Shown here piece by piece: positions 41,032 through 51,616 of a DNA stretch of 64,000 nucleotides. The stretch's first letter is position 1. Each line of letters opens with the position of its first letter. Origin of the DNA: Profftia tarda (GTDB lineage Bacteria; Pseudomonadota; Gammaproteobacteria; Enterobacterales; Enterobacteriaceae); the NCBI RefSeq assembly GCF_904848675.1, contig NZ_LR890047.1:434001-498000 (forward strand). Direction: 5' to 3'. Position numbers and translations under genes: made by a program. The notes under the pieces were generated by a model. It saw only the letters and a program-made list of their open reading frames with translations. It ran no database searches and had not been told where the DNA came from.

Positions 41032-42597
41032 ATGATGAATTACATAAAACCAGTGTTAACTCTATTGACTCAAAATGTAGCTTACCGCAATGATCCAACA
41101 GCACTTTTTAATCAACTATGCGGAGCCCGTTCATCAACCTTGCTTTTAGAATCAGCTGAAATTGATAATAAAAAAGATTTAAAAAGCCTCTTAGTTATAG
41201 ATAGCGCATTGCGGATTACGGCTTCAGGTCGTAGAGTAACTATCGAAGCTTTAACAGAGAATGGTCGTAGTTTATTACCCTTATTAGATACAAGGATATC
41301 ATCAAAAGTTAAAAACGATATTCTCTTTAATAGGCGAGTTTTGCACTTTCCTGTTATTGAAAATATTCAAGATGAAGATGCTCGCTTAAAATCATTATCA
41401 GTATTTGATGCCCTTCGTACTTTATTAAGACTAGTTGATGCTCCGGTGCAGGAGCGTGAAGCGATATTTATTGGAGGACTCTTCGCCTATGATCTTGTTG
41501 CAGGATTCGAGAATCTTACTGTATTAAGTAGCGATAAGAGACATTTAGATTTCTGCTTTTATATGGCGGAAACCATGCTAGTTCTAGATCACAAACATCA
41601 CACTGCTCGTTTACAGTCATCGATTTTCGGAAATAACCAGGAAGAAACCAAGCGCTTGCAGGAGCGCTTGCAACAGTTAACCAAGGAGATGCAATATGAC
41701 GCTGAACCCATAGAGCATCCTCATGTTGAAAAAATGCAGTTGAATTGCAATTTAAGCGACGAAAATTTTAGAAATGTAGTTAGTAAATTACAGAAAGCAA
41801 TTAGTATCGGTGAAATATTTCAGGTAGTTCCTTCACGTCGTTTCACCCTTCCATGTCCTTCACCTCTGGCGGCCTATCACACATTGAAGCACAGTAACCC
41901 AAGTCCTTACATGTTTTTTATGCAGGATAAAAATTTTTCTTTATTCGGTGCATCACCAGAAAGTGCATTGAAATATGATGTGACTAGCCGCAATATTGAG
42001 ATATATCCGATTGCAGGCACCAGACCACGTGGACTCAACGCTAATGGAGAACTAGATCATGATTTAGACAGCCGCATTGAACTGGAAATGCGCACTGACC
42101 ATAAAGAACTGGCTGAGCATTTAATGCTAGTAGACCTTGCTCGTAATGATTTAGCTCGCATTTGTGAACCAGGATCACGCTATGTTGCTGATTTAACTAA
42201 GGTCGATCGTTACTCTTGCGTCATGCATTTGGTATCCCGCGTAGTTGGAATATTACGTCAGGATTTAGATGTTCTACACGCTTATCAGGCTTGCATGAAC
42301 ATGGGTACGCTAACTGGCGCACCAAAAATTCGTGCTATGCAATTGATTTATGAAGCCGAACAAGATCGTCGTGGTAGCTACGGTGGTGCAATAGGTTATT
42401 TTACTTCGCATGGCGATCTGGATACTTGCATTGTTATTCGTTCTGCTTATGTAAAAGATGGTATAGCTACGGTTCAGGCTGGCGCAGGCGTAGTAATTGA
42501 CTCTCTGCCACATGCTGAGGCAGAGGAAACCCGTAATAAAGCTCGTGCAGTTCTGCAGGCTATTGCTACTGCTCATAATGTGAAAGAGGTATTCTAA
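41032..42597 (+). CDS. trpE: Anthranilate synthase component I
   Basis: TrpE uses chorismate and TrpG-derived ammonia to make anthranilate, the first committed step to tryptophan. 521 residues against 520. The chorismate-binding core is intact: I-A-G-T-R-P-R-G, E-L-E-M-R-T-D-H-K-E-L, D-L-A-R-N-D-L-A-R, M-G-T-L-T-G-A-P-K and G-A-G-V-V. The allosteric tryptophan site also looks kept (L-L-E-S at about 38-41 and N-P-S-P-Y-M-F-F), so feedback inhibition is predicted. Its stop shares a base with the trpG start (TAATG). No trpDCBA genes follow. Confidence 0.98.
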   Translation: MMNYIKPVLTLLTQNVAYRNDPTALFNQLCGARSSTLLLESAEIDNKKDLKSLLVIDSALRITASGRRVTIEALTENGRSLLPLLDTRISSKVKNDILFNRRVLHFPVIENIQDEDARLKSLSVFDALRTLLRLVDAPVQEREAIFIGGLFAYDLVAGFENLTVLSSDKRHLDFCFYMAETMLVLDHKHHTARLQSSIFGNNQEETKRLQERLQQLTKEMQYDAEPIEHPHVEKMQLNCNLSDENFRNVVSKLQKAISIGEIFQVVPSRRFTLPCPSPLAAYHTLKHSNPSPYMFFMQDKNFSLFGASPESALKYDVTSRNIEIYPIAGTRPRGLNANGELDHDLDSRIELEMRTDHKELAEHLMLVDLARNDLARICEPGSRYVADLTKVDRYSCVMHLVSRVVGILRQDLDVLHAYQACMNMGTLTGAPKIRAMQLIYEAEQDRRGSYGGAIGYFTSHGDLDTCIVIRSAYVKDGIATVQAGAGVVIDSLPHAEAEETRNKARAVLQAIATAHNVKEVF

Positions 42598-43175
42598 TGA
42601 CTGATATTCTTCTTCTTGATAATATCGACTCTTTTACCTATAACTTGGTCGATCAGCTTCGTTCTAATGGACACCATGTAATTGTATATCGCAATCACAT
42701 ACCATTAGAAATCATTATTAATAAAGTAACTGAGATGGAAAATCCAGTGCTAGTGTTATCTCCTGGTCCTGGTAATCCATCTAATGCAGGCTGTATGCCT
42801 GCATTACTGGGTTTGATGCGTGGTAGATTACCCATTATTGGAATCTGTCTTGGTCATCAAGCTATTATAGAATCTTACGGCGGGCAAGTATCACAAGTAA
42901 GTGAAATACTGCACGGTAAAGTATCACTTCTAGAACATGATGGCATAGGAATGTTTAGTAGTTTTCCTTCTCCGCTTGCTGTTGCGCGATATCATTCTCT
43001 AGTAGGTAGCCGGATCCCCACCGGATTAACAGTGAATGCCTATGTTAATGACATGGTTATGGCAGTTCGCAATGATAAAGATCGTGTATTTGGATTTCAG
43101 TTTCATCCAGAGTCAATTCTTACGACGCAGGGTGGGCGCTTACTTGAAGAAACTTTAAGATGGGCTTTATTGTAA
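42597..43175 (+). CDS. trpG: Anthranilate synthase component II (glutamine amidotransferase)
   Basis: TrpG hydrolyses glutamine and channels ammonia to TrpE. At 192 residues it is the stand-alone form, not the TrpG-TrpD fusion of E. coli. The class I triad is complete: C84 in I-C-L-G-H-Q, H170 and E172 in F-Q-F-H-P-E-S; the oxyanion strand S-P-G-P-G-N-P is present. It is coupled to trpE by a one-base overlap. The frame ends cleanly and more than 2 kb without a gene follows, so this is a true two-gene unit here. Confidence 0.97.
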   Translation: MTDILLLDNIDSFTYNLVDQLRSNGHHVIVYRNHIPLEIIINKVTEMENPVLVLSPGPGNPSNAGCMPALLGLMRGRLPIIGICLGHQAIIESYGGQVSQVSEILHGKVSLLEHDGIGMFSSFPSPLAVARYHSLVGSRIPTGLTVNAYVNDMVMAVRNDKDRVFGFQFHPESILTTQGGRLLEETLRWALL

Positions 43176-45619
43176 AATAATTAACATTTATAATTAATAA
43201 ATTTATTACTAATAACAGTCAGTGGATTTGATCGAATATCTAATTTATGATAAAACCAACTTTATATCATGAGAATGTGCATAAAATAAAGTGCGCTCTA
43301 TAACCTGCGTTATAGAATATTAGGGTCTTTAGACAACTTGTCTTATAGGGCATAGTGTTTATTTTGGTGTAATAAAAATATGTTAGTTATTGCATTAATT
43401 GAGCAGTCAGATGACTTCTATGCAAAAACAGTGAATTGTCTAGCTTTTAAAAACAATTAATCAAGTATTTCTTGACGTGATTTCTCTTGCATCTAAGACG
43501 TGTAAAAGTTATGCAAACTTAATAAAAGTTATAAAAATTTATTATTATCTTCTCTCTTCTGTCTGTGTCGAGATTGACGGAAAACGATAAACATAATGTG
43601 GATAAGATAATAAATTACTGAAGATCTTATGCAATTGTAGGTCTATAGTCTGTCATAATAAATATTATATTAGATACAGAATATTATCAATTTATAGATG
43701 AGTGATTTGTGTTCTGATAAATAGTAATAATATTGCGTAATTATATTTCTGATTTTGGATAAAATAATTAAGTATTTTAGCTCTAAATAATAAATAACTA
43801 AATAAAGATAGCATTCCTTATCTAATCTATTAAATGATTTGCATTAAAATAACTATAGATATTTATGATTTAGTACTTGAATACAATATCCAATAAAAAC
43901 TTTTAAATATTTTTAATGCTATAATTACACTTTACTAAAGTATTGTGTATTAAATAAAATTATTCTCTTAAATTAGTTGTGAATTTAGCGGGGGATATTA
44001 AACAAATTACTTAATATAATAATATCTTTATAAGATATATTTTCTGATGCCAATTAAAATTTTATGCTTACAAGATAACTAGCTTAATAATGCTTAAGCT
44101 CTTTAAGAGAAACGGACGGTTTAAATGTTCATATGCATTATAGTATAAAATAAATCAATTTTTTATGCATATTTTCTTCATATATTAAGCTAATGTATAT
44201 CAATAATGTAGTAAAAATATTTTTGACATATTAATTATGTATTTATTCTATATTTATAATAAAAATTAAATTTTTTAAAAACATTACTATTAAGGACAAA
44301 AAGATGTATACTTATTTTATTCTATGCTTAAAATAAGTATACATATGATTTTTAAGATATAGCATCTCTTCATAGAAAACCTTATTTCATTTATTATGAT
44401 TATTTATATCTTTTTATAACGTCAATAAATTTATATAGTAATACATTAATAAACAGAAGACAAATTTAGCACAGAAATTGCAGAGGATGTTAATATTTTG
44501 ACTTATTAAGCCCTTGGTGCATCATTACGAGAGAGCAGAATAATAAATACTAATATTTATATGAAGAATTAATGGTTTTATGAATTTCTTTTGATCATTA
44601 TTATAAAATAAAATACTTTGTTATTATATTTCGGGTTATAACTAAGAAACTGTTATGAACAAAGTATAAATTTGATATTATGTATCTTATTTGATTTCAC
44701 TAAAAACTATTTCCATTTCAATATATAGCTCTAAAATAATATTTAACGGCATAATTTTATAAATTATTTATGAGCTGTTTTACTCATATCTTTCCGTTAT
44801 AGTTAATGTATAATATACTTTAACCTGAATATACTGATATTCTAAGAAGTGCTTATATAAAGATTTTACTCACTATAGATCGATAAATATTGTTGTTTGG
44901 ACAAAACAATATGCTTTATAATAATCCCTTATTTTATGAGCTTATCCGACTGCGTAGTTCAAGGAGAGCTCCATGAATTATATTAAAAAAATAACTATGC
45001 ATATAGTTCAACAAGAACTTCAATTTTTTTTGAAATATATTTCTTGCTTCATCATGAAGTAAGAAATAGCTTAAAGAGAAATCATAAAATATAATAGATG
45101 TTTTGCTTGTGACATATTAACTCATATAGAGCAAATCAAATTTATAAATTATTCTTTTGTACACTTACTGTAATTAACTAACTAGAAAATTATAGAGCAA
45201 AATAAATCTTTATTATTATGTCTAATAAGTTCTAATATATTCTGAGAATCTTGCACGGTTAATTAGTGCACCTCTGATCTTCAGGGGGTATATAATACCA
45301 AGTATGTAACTATATAAAATACCTTAATCAAGCATAAAGAACACAAATGATCTTGATATTTTCGTAGAGCATATTTGTAAATAACTTTTAAAAAATATTT
45401 ATCTTCATTGTATCATATTTATTGATATAACAAGATGTTTATACAAAAGATATTCTACTAATTTAGTATGACAACGATAGTAAAACAGAGTCGATATTAG
45501 GCGATGTATTAGTCATATTTCTTAGTGAAAATAATTTTTAGTATGTCTTTGCGGATCTGTTAAATATAACATGTATGATCTAAGAAATAATATTGCTTAA
45601 AATAAGGCTAATAAGAATT
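43176..45619. other. Long spacer trpG-fabA
   Basis: About 2.4 kb, one of the longest empty stretches. I checked the part just after trpG for trpD remains and saw none. A short stem-loop (arms TCTATAAC and complement, loop CTGC, 43297-43316) could end the trp transcript; a 15-bp inverted repeat is at 44304-44344. Short less A+T-rich patches near 44510 and 45250 may be unidentifiable relics. Confidence 0.5.
44304..44344. repeat. Perfect 15-bp inverted repeat
   Basis: Arms ATGTATACTTATTTT (44304-44318) and its exact complement (44330-44344), loop of 11 bases, more than 1 kb from the nearest gene on either side. No flanking duplication or gene remnant explains it. Confidence 0.65.
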
Positions 45620-46138
45620 ATGGTATATAAACGCAAGTATTATACTCAAGAAGACCTCGAAGCATGTGGGCGTGGTGATCTATTCGGTGCTAGCGGTCCA
45701 CCATTGCCATCAGGCAAGATGCTTATGATTAATCGTGTTGTAAAAATGTCTGAACATGGTGGTAACTACAATAAGGGATATGTAGAAGCTAAATTAGATA
45801 TAAATCCTGATCTATGGTTTTTTGCTTGCCATTTTATTGGAGATCCAGTAATGCCAGGATGTTTAGGTTTAGATGCTATGTGGCAACTAGTTGGTTTCTA
45901 TCTTGGATGGCTTGGAGGTGAAGGGAAGGGACGTGCTTTGGGTGTCGGTGAAGTGAAATTAACTGGACAGGTACTACCTACTGATAAAGAAGTGACTTAT
46001 CGTATTCATTTTAAGCGTATCATTAATCGTCGTTTGATTATGGGCATGGCCGATGGGGAAGTATTAGTTGATGGGGTCGTAATATATAATGCATCTGACC
46101 TTAAGGTAGGATTATTTAAAGATACTAGCTCATTTTAA
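45620..46138 (+). CDS. fabA: 3-hydroxydecanoyl-ACP dehydratase/isomerase
   Basis: FabA dehydrates 3-hydroxydecanoyl-ACP and isomerises the product, starting unsaturated fatty-acid synthesis. From ATG 45620 it is 172 residues, exactly the E. coli length, starting M-V-Y-K-R against M-V-D-K-R; an in-frame upstream ATG/TTG near 45593 is rejected. Catalytic H71 and D85 are in C-H-F-I-G-D-P-V-M-P-G-C-L-G-L-D-A. The ribosome-binding site is weak (AAGG about 12 bases upstream). It is isolated between two spacers of over 2 kb. Confidence 0.97.
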   Translation: MVYKRKYYTQEDLEACGRGDLFGASGPPLPSGKMLMINRVVKMSEHGGNYNKGYVEAKLDINPDLWFFACHFIGDPVMPGCLGLDAMWQLVGFYLGWLGGEGKGRALGVGEVKLTGQVLPTDKEVTYRIHFKRIINRRLIMGMADGEVLVDGVVIYNASDLKVGLFKDTSSF

Positions 46139-48372
46139 TCCAACAATATAAAAAAATTTTTTTCTAAAATATGAAAAATTCATTCTAGGATATAACCTGC
46201 TATAACTAAAGAATTAGTTAAAGTAAGAAGGTCTCGTACACAGTATATGTTTATTAGACAGTATAGATAATGATCATTCTCTTATGTAGATGCTTAATTC
46301 ACAAGAAATATGGGTCTTGATATACTCGTGGTAAAATTTATCCCATTGTCCATAATATAATATATGTTGTTTGCGTCACACATGTTATCTCTTTCTTACA
46401 GAAGATATGATAATTTGTACAAATATTTTTAGTTATGTAATTTTTTAGTAAGTTAATGTTATCTCAAAATATAGAGATATTTAGTTGATGGTAATCTTAA
46501 ATTTACTATATTTATCCCATCTGTCTTCAGTGAAGCATTAGTATGATCAAGAATAGTTTCTAAATACTTAATAAAATTGCTTTAACATAATATATACCTC
46601 AATTACTGTATTGAAGGCAAGTAAAAACTTGACATAAATATTAAAATCACATTTTTAATATTTAATATCTTCTATCAGTTATATATCACGTCATATAATA
46701 AACGTGTCCATATTATGTGAAATAATATACAGATTATTGCTAATTAATTATTTTTATTTCTTTATTTAAGGAAGGAGTATCTGCTTCGCTTAATTTATTT
46801 TTCAAAATAAAATACAGATGCATTCTAGATCATTAAGTCATTGAAGTAGATCATGTTATATATCAAACTATTAAACGATATTTTTATCTTAATAAACAGT
46901 CTTACAGTAAGGTTTAATATTTTATCTCCAGAATATAGTATGATCCTAAATGAGTTAATGATCTTGAATGACTTAAGGACCATAAAATAATCGCTTTTCT
47001 TAACATATTTAATATGTCACTTTTTTCTATTAAATATTTAATGATGTTTATATAGTTGTTCCAATATTATTGGAATAATTTTATATTTTTAATGATTCTT
47101 TAATATTAACTTATTTAAATCATAAGTTGAGCATCATTGCTAATATTATTGTTAAATTAATAATACTTTTCTAATATTATTTAAACAATAATAATAACTT
47201 ATCTCTGATAAATTTATTCTTTAGCAAAAGATAATTTAATGAATAACTAATAGTAATTTTTCTAAAATAATTTTAAGATATTAATCTTATATTTATTTAT
47301 ATACCATTAACTAATAGGAGTATATAGATATATGCTACATGAAATGATACGGTATTTTTCTTAAAATATCATATGTAATAATTAATAATATGCTATCTAC
47401 CTTTCCGAGAACTTTGGATAAGCAAAATTATTTTTATATCTACTATATGATATATGTATTCCTATCTATAAATAATGATTTTTTAACATAAAATATGCTT
47501 ACCATAATAATATTGATAAATAAAGAGTTTATCTAGTTTAGATAAATTAAAATATCATGAAACTTGATATCTTTATACCTAAAATTATTATTTCAATTTA
47601 TCAGGCAAATTACAATATATAAAATATATTATGCCATCTTTAATCGCAAGATATAATATAAAAATATTTTATATCGAAAAGTTCATAATTTCTTCTTAAG
47701 ATAAATAAATAGTATTTATTATGTTATTAATATTTAGTAAATAATGGTCGAGAGATACTACTGGCTGCATGGCTACCCTTTAGAGTTGCTTGTAAATATT
47801 ATTATTATAACAGGCTCTAAAAATAAATATTATTAAATATAAAAAATAGATGAACTATACCATATACCTATAATGAGGCAAAGCCTGCATTCTTCAAGAT
47901 TGATTTAGTAACAATAAGAACTATTGTGATATTAATATATTTTTATTTAGAAAAACATTCTTTATTGTTATCAGCATAATACTATTTAATTATCTATAAG
48001 ATATTAAATATCTTATGATCAATAATAATTTATATTAGATTATTTTATAACAAAAGTGTAGCGATTAGTCAAAGCTCAAAGAGTATGATTGTGATGTATA
48101 TCATTAAACTTTTTTGATAATATACTAACTTAGTATGTGCTTACATATAATTTCATATCTCATAAATATAGATAAATTGCTTGTTTAAATTAAAATAATA
48201 TATTATTTTAATTTAAATTTTTTAGTAGTCGTATATACTTTAATAAGTTAATGTTAATGACTATAATTTTCTTATCATACCTTATCATATAATTTCTCTA
48301 TATCATTTACTGAGTAGTGTAAGCAGTAGGCTTTTATTATAAAAAATACAGCAGTAATCACTTCTATATGTT
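46139..48372. other. Long spacer fabA-xthA
   Basis: About 2.2 kb between convergent genes, extremely A+T-rich. Just after fabA there is a run of seven A then seven T (46150-46163), possibly part of its transcript end. A 34-base perfect palindrome lies at 48184-48217. A patch at 47741-47800 is richer in G+C and could be a relic, unidentified. Confidence 0.5.
48184..48217. repeat. 34-base perfect A+T palindrome
   Basis: Each 17-base half is the exact complement of the other (48184-48200 and 48201-48217; left half starts TTTAAATTAAAATAATA). It is entirely A and T, with six or seven T immediately to the right. It lies 155 bases past the xthA stop. It could form a cruciform or a very A+T-rich terminator read on the plus strand. 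Confidence 0.65.
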
Positions 48373-49209
48373 TTACATGTTGGTTTGCATTAGATTATTT
48401 TTGATCAGTTGAAACTCAGCCCAGATTGGTGCATGATCAGATGATTTCTTCATGCCATGAATTTCATAGTCAATCCCTGTATGAATGCAGCATTTAGCTA
48501 ATCTCTGGGTTGCCAATAGCAAATCTATACGCAGGCCACGATTTTGATCGAAGCCTTTTGATCGATAGTCAAACCACGAAAACTGATCGTTGCATCTAGG
48601 ATGTTCTTGCCGATAAGTGTCAATAAGACCCCAATCTTTGATTTGATTCATCCAATAACGTTCTTCAGGTAAAAATGAGCATTTTCCTTTATTGAGCCAT
48701 TTTCTACGGTTCTCTTCGCCAATACCGATGTCACTATCAGTAGGACTAATGTTCATGTCTCCCATAACAACTACTTGTCCTTCTGGATTCTGATTAGTCT
48801 CAAGATAGTTTTGAAGATCTTGATAAAATTTGCGTTTTGCTGGAAATTTTATCATGTTATGACGATTGTCGCCCTGCGGAAAATAACCGTTTATTATTGT
48901 TAGTATTCCGGTTGGAGTGCTCATATCAGCCATAATAATACGGCGCTGTTCCTCTTGTTTGTCATATGGAAAACCTTTACGTACTTCTAATGGCTGTTCT
49001 TTAGTAAGTAGTGCGACTCCGTAATGTGCCTTTTGACCATAATAAAACATTTGATATCCTAAATATTCTAAATCGGATACGGGGAACATATCATCGTGAA
49101 CTTTTATTTCTTGTAGACCAATTATATCAGGTTGATGTTTATAGATGATGGCCTCTAATTGATGCTTGTGAGCACGCAATCCGTTGATATTGAAAGAAAT
49201 AAACTTCAT
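48373..49209 (-). CDS. xthA: Exodeoxyribonuclease III
   Basis: XthA is the main AP endonuclease and a 3'-5' exonuclease in base excision repair. Length 278 against 268, the extra residues being a short C-terminal tail after the conserved S-D-H-A-P-I-W-A. Active-site residues: E34 in G-L-Q-E, D151 and N153 in G-D-M-N-I-S-P, D229, and the D258-H259 pair. The middle of the protein (G-E-E-N-R to C-S-F-L-P-E-E-R) is strongly conserved. Monocistronic. Confidence 0.97.
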   Translation of the reverse strand: MKFISFNINGLRAHKHQLEAIIYKHQPDIIGLQEIKVHDDMFPVSDLEYLGYQMFYYGQKAHYGVALLTKEQPLEVRKGFPYDKQEEQRRIIMADMSTPTGILTIINGYFPQGDNRHNMIKFPAKRKFYQDLQNYLETNQNPEGQVVVMGDMNISPTDSDIGIGEENRRKWLNKGKCSFLPEERYWMNQIKDWGLIDTYRQEHPRCNDQFSWFDYRSKGFDQNRGLRIDLLLATQRLAKCCIHTGIDYEIHGMKKSSDHAPIWAEFQLIKNNLMQTNM

Positions 49210-49845
49210 TAGTATATCCTATATTCAATAATGATTATTCAGTAAGATTTTTATATGAACAATATAGATATATGTTGTATGACTTAAATATAATTAAATC
49301 AATCTAGATTGATTACATATTCTCTGTATTCTACAAAATTTAAATTTGTATATTTCCTAAATCACTGATGGCTTGTTAAGCTTATCACTTTTTGTAGGTC
49401 ATTTTATGCATTACTATTGTATGTTTTAGTAGATCTTCTGATAATAGATATATAATCTAAATATATTCTTATTGTCTTTCAGAGAAAGAGGATATTTTTA
49501 AATACAATAAGATTAGAATAAAACATAATTAATTTGAAATACTTTATATGTAATCTTATTTTTTAAATAAAGTAGGCTACGTGTAGCTAATGGCTATTAT
49601 ATTGATGTAACTTTTTTATAAAGATAAAACTGATTATTTGCAAAAATAAAATATGAGATATTTTAATTTTCATTACAGCACTTATTTCTTATCTGCATGT
49701 CTATTATTTCTGTTTGTAGTATTGCTGCGCGCTATCTATCTAGTTATAATAATATTAAGTGCATTGTTATGTTATCTTATAGTAGTATCACATCTTCATC
49801 TAATATAAGAAATAATATTACTCTTATCTTAAAAGAATCAACTCT
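49210..49845. other. Spacer xthA-gloB
   Basis: About 640 bases of A+T-rich DNA holding the xthA promoter; nothing further recognised. Confidence 0.5.
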
Positions 49846-50604
49846 TTAAAAGAGATCCTTCATCTCTCGCAGTAGAGCAAAAATTTTCCAAGCACTATCT
49901 GGTCTATTGCTACAGGAAATATTAAGCTCTAAATCATTGTCATGACAGCGTAGAAAAGGATTAATATCTTTTTCTAATTTTAGAGACGAAGGTAACGTAG
50001 GTTGGTTTTGAAATCTTAAAGTTCTAACTTTTCTCTGATATTCTTGAATAGATTTATTTTTTGATAAAACAAATCTAGCAAATCTAAGATTAGATTCTGT
50101 ATACTCATGAGCGCAGCAAATCAATGTATTATTTGGAAGCCGAGCAATGATTTGTAAGGATGAATACATTTGCTGTGGTGTACCTTCTAAAATACGTCCA
50201 CAACCTGCAGAAAAAAGTGCATCTCCACAAAATAAATATGGTACCGCATAGTATGCAAGATGTCCTAAAGTATGCCCTGGTACATATAAAACCTGAAATA
50301 TAATATCTAATGCAATAATTTTATCATTTGCTAGCACTGGGCTAGTACATCCTTTATTTAGAGTTTCTAAGGGACCATAAACAGGAATATTCGGATACTG
50401 TTCTAAAATATCATATACGCCTCCTACATGATCATTATGATGATGAGTTAGTAGAATTGTTTTAGGGGTAATATTATTTTTTGTGAGATAGTCTAAGACT
50501 GGTCTAGCTATACCGGGATCAATTATTATACTCTCACGTTGAAGATTAGATAGCACCCAAATATAGTTGTCTTTCATAGCAGGAATAGCGATTAGAGTCA
50601 TCAT
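49846..50604 (-). CDS. gloB: Hydroxyacylglutathione hydrolase (glyoxalase II)
   Basis: GloB hydrolyses S-lactoylglutathione to lactate and glutathione, the second step of methylglyoxal detoxification. 252 residues against 251. The metallo-beta-lactamase motif is T-H-H-H-N-D-H (H54, H56, D58, H59), followed by V-P-G-H-T-L-G-H, F-C-G-D-A-L-F-S-(A/G)-G-C-G-R and C-C-A-H-E-Y-T. The start may be the first or second of two adjacent Met codons. gloB and rnhA are neighbours in E. coli too, with yafS between them; yafS is gone here. Confidence 0.96.
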   Translation of the reverse strand: MMTLIAIPAMKDNYIWVLSNLQRESIIIDPGIARPVLDYLTKNNITPKTILLTHHHNDHVGGVYDILEQYPNIPVYGPLETLNKGCTSPVLANDKIIALDIIFQVLYVPGHTLGHLAYYAVPYLFCGDALFSAGCGRILEGTPQQMYSSLQIIARLPNNTLICCAHEYTESNLRFARFVLSKNKSIQEYQRKVRTLRFQNQPTLPSSLKLEKDINPFLRCHDNDLELNISCSNRPDSAWKIFALLREMKDLF

Positions 50605-50764
50605 ATCTATAGTTCTTAATATAATTATTCTATAATAAATAGAAGATACTAGTGGTTATATATACTATGATTTGATATATGGTATTATCATACTTCCTTA
50701 GAATATCTTTTTCTAATTATATGCTAAAATTTTAGTAAACCTCTGTTGTCAGAGAGGATACATA

Positions 50765-50792
50765 TAAGTCATAGTAATATTACTATGACTTA
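50765..50792. repeat. 28-base perfect palindrome
   Basis: Left half TAAGTCATAGTAAT (50765-50778) is followed directly by its exact complement (50779-50792), with no loop. It lies about 160 bases upstream of gloB and within five bases of a small stem to its left. It could be a twofold-symmetric protein-binding site, a cruciform, or a hairpin. Confidence 0.65.
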
Positions 50793-51485
50793 CCTATTAT
50801 CACGAAGTAAAATTATGTTCTTTCGTTGTACATATCCTAAATTTTTAACGATCTTCAGCGTACTTTACCATAATTAGACTTCTTTTAATGAATATGCATA
50901 ATGAGTATTAATAGAATAGTGAATGCTAATATTATATTAGATTCAGTAAAATGATAATTTATTAAGGTGAATGATACCGCACAATATCCTTGATTTTTAT
51001 TTTAACATGTATTCAATTCGGATTTACAATGAATTAATTATAAATGAATTTATAAAATATTTGCTAAATTCTTGCTTGATATTTATTGCATCTTTATAAT
51101 AAAAATTATCTCGTTTGTTGTCCCTACAAAAACCTGATTGTTAAAACATAATAATTTTATCGCCGATATATCTCATTTTTTAAGAATGGGTTATAGAGTC
51201 TAATTTTTAGACCGTTATACCCAATAAATTTTTATTATTTTATATTGATCTTACGAAAATATTTAATTTCTATTATAATAATTATTTGATATTCGCAACT
51301 GTCATAAAATGACATATCTTTGCCTTATATTTAATTGAATTAATATTTCATATTATTATTCAGCCATTGCATCAATCACCACTAAATAATAAAAAATTAT
51401 TTTGCTAGATCTTAAGCAGTATCTAACTTTTTATAAACATTAAAATTTTATCTTATCATTTTATGTATTTATTTTGAATTTAGTA

Positions 51486-51517
51486 TTTATAACTTGATTC
51501 TAAAATCAAGTTATAAA
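51486..51517 (-). terminator. 14-bp hairpin, probable rnhA terminator
   Basis: Arms TTTATAACTTGATT (51486-51499) and its exact complement (51504-51517), loop CTAA, 100 bases past the rnhA stop on the minus strand. There is no strong T tract, so factor-independent termination is only a possibility; position and stem length are the case for it. Confidence 0.45.
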
Positions 51518-51616
51518 ATTCTTAACGTATATCGAGTTTAATAATAATCATCAATTCTATGTTTCTTATCTGTAAAGATTTTGTATCCTCTTAAATACCA
51601 TATTATCTAATATTAG

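Larger units (their letters stand above)
50605..51616. other. Spacer gloB-rnhA
   Basis: About 1 kb where E. coli has yafS. No yafS relic was recognised on the plus strand. Three structures cluster here: a small stem (CCTCT and complement, about 50738-50760), the 28-base palindrome at 50765-50792, and the 14-bp hairpin at 51486-51517. Confidence 0.5.

Noticed and set aside
44941..44975. G+C-richer string upstream of fabA resembling half a tRNA
   Set aside because: It cannot be folded into a cloverleaf with a matching acceptor stem.
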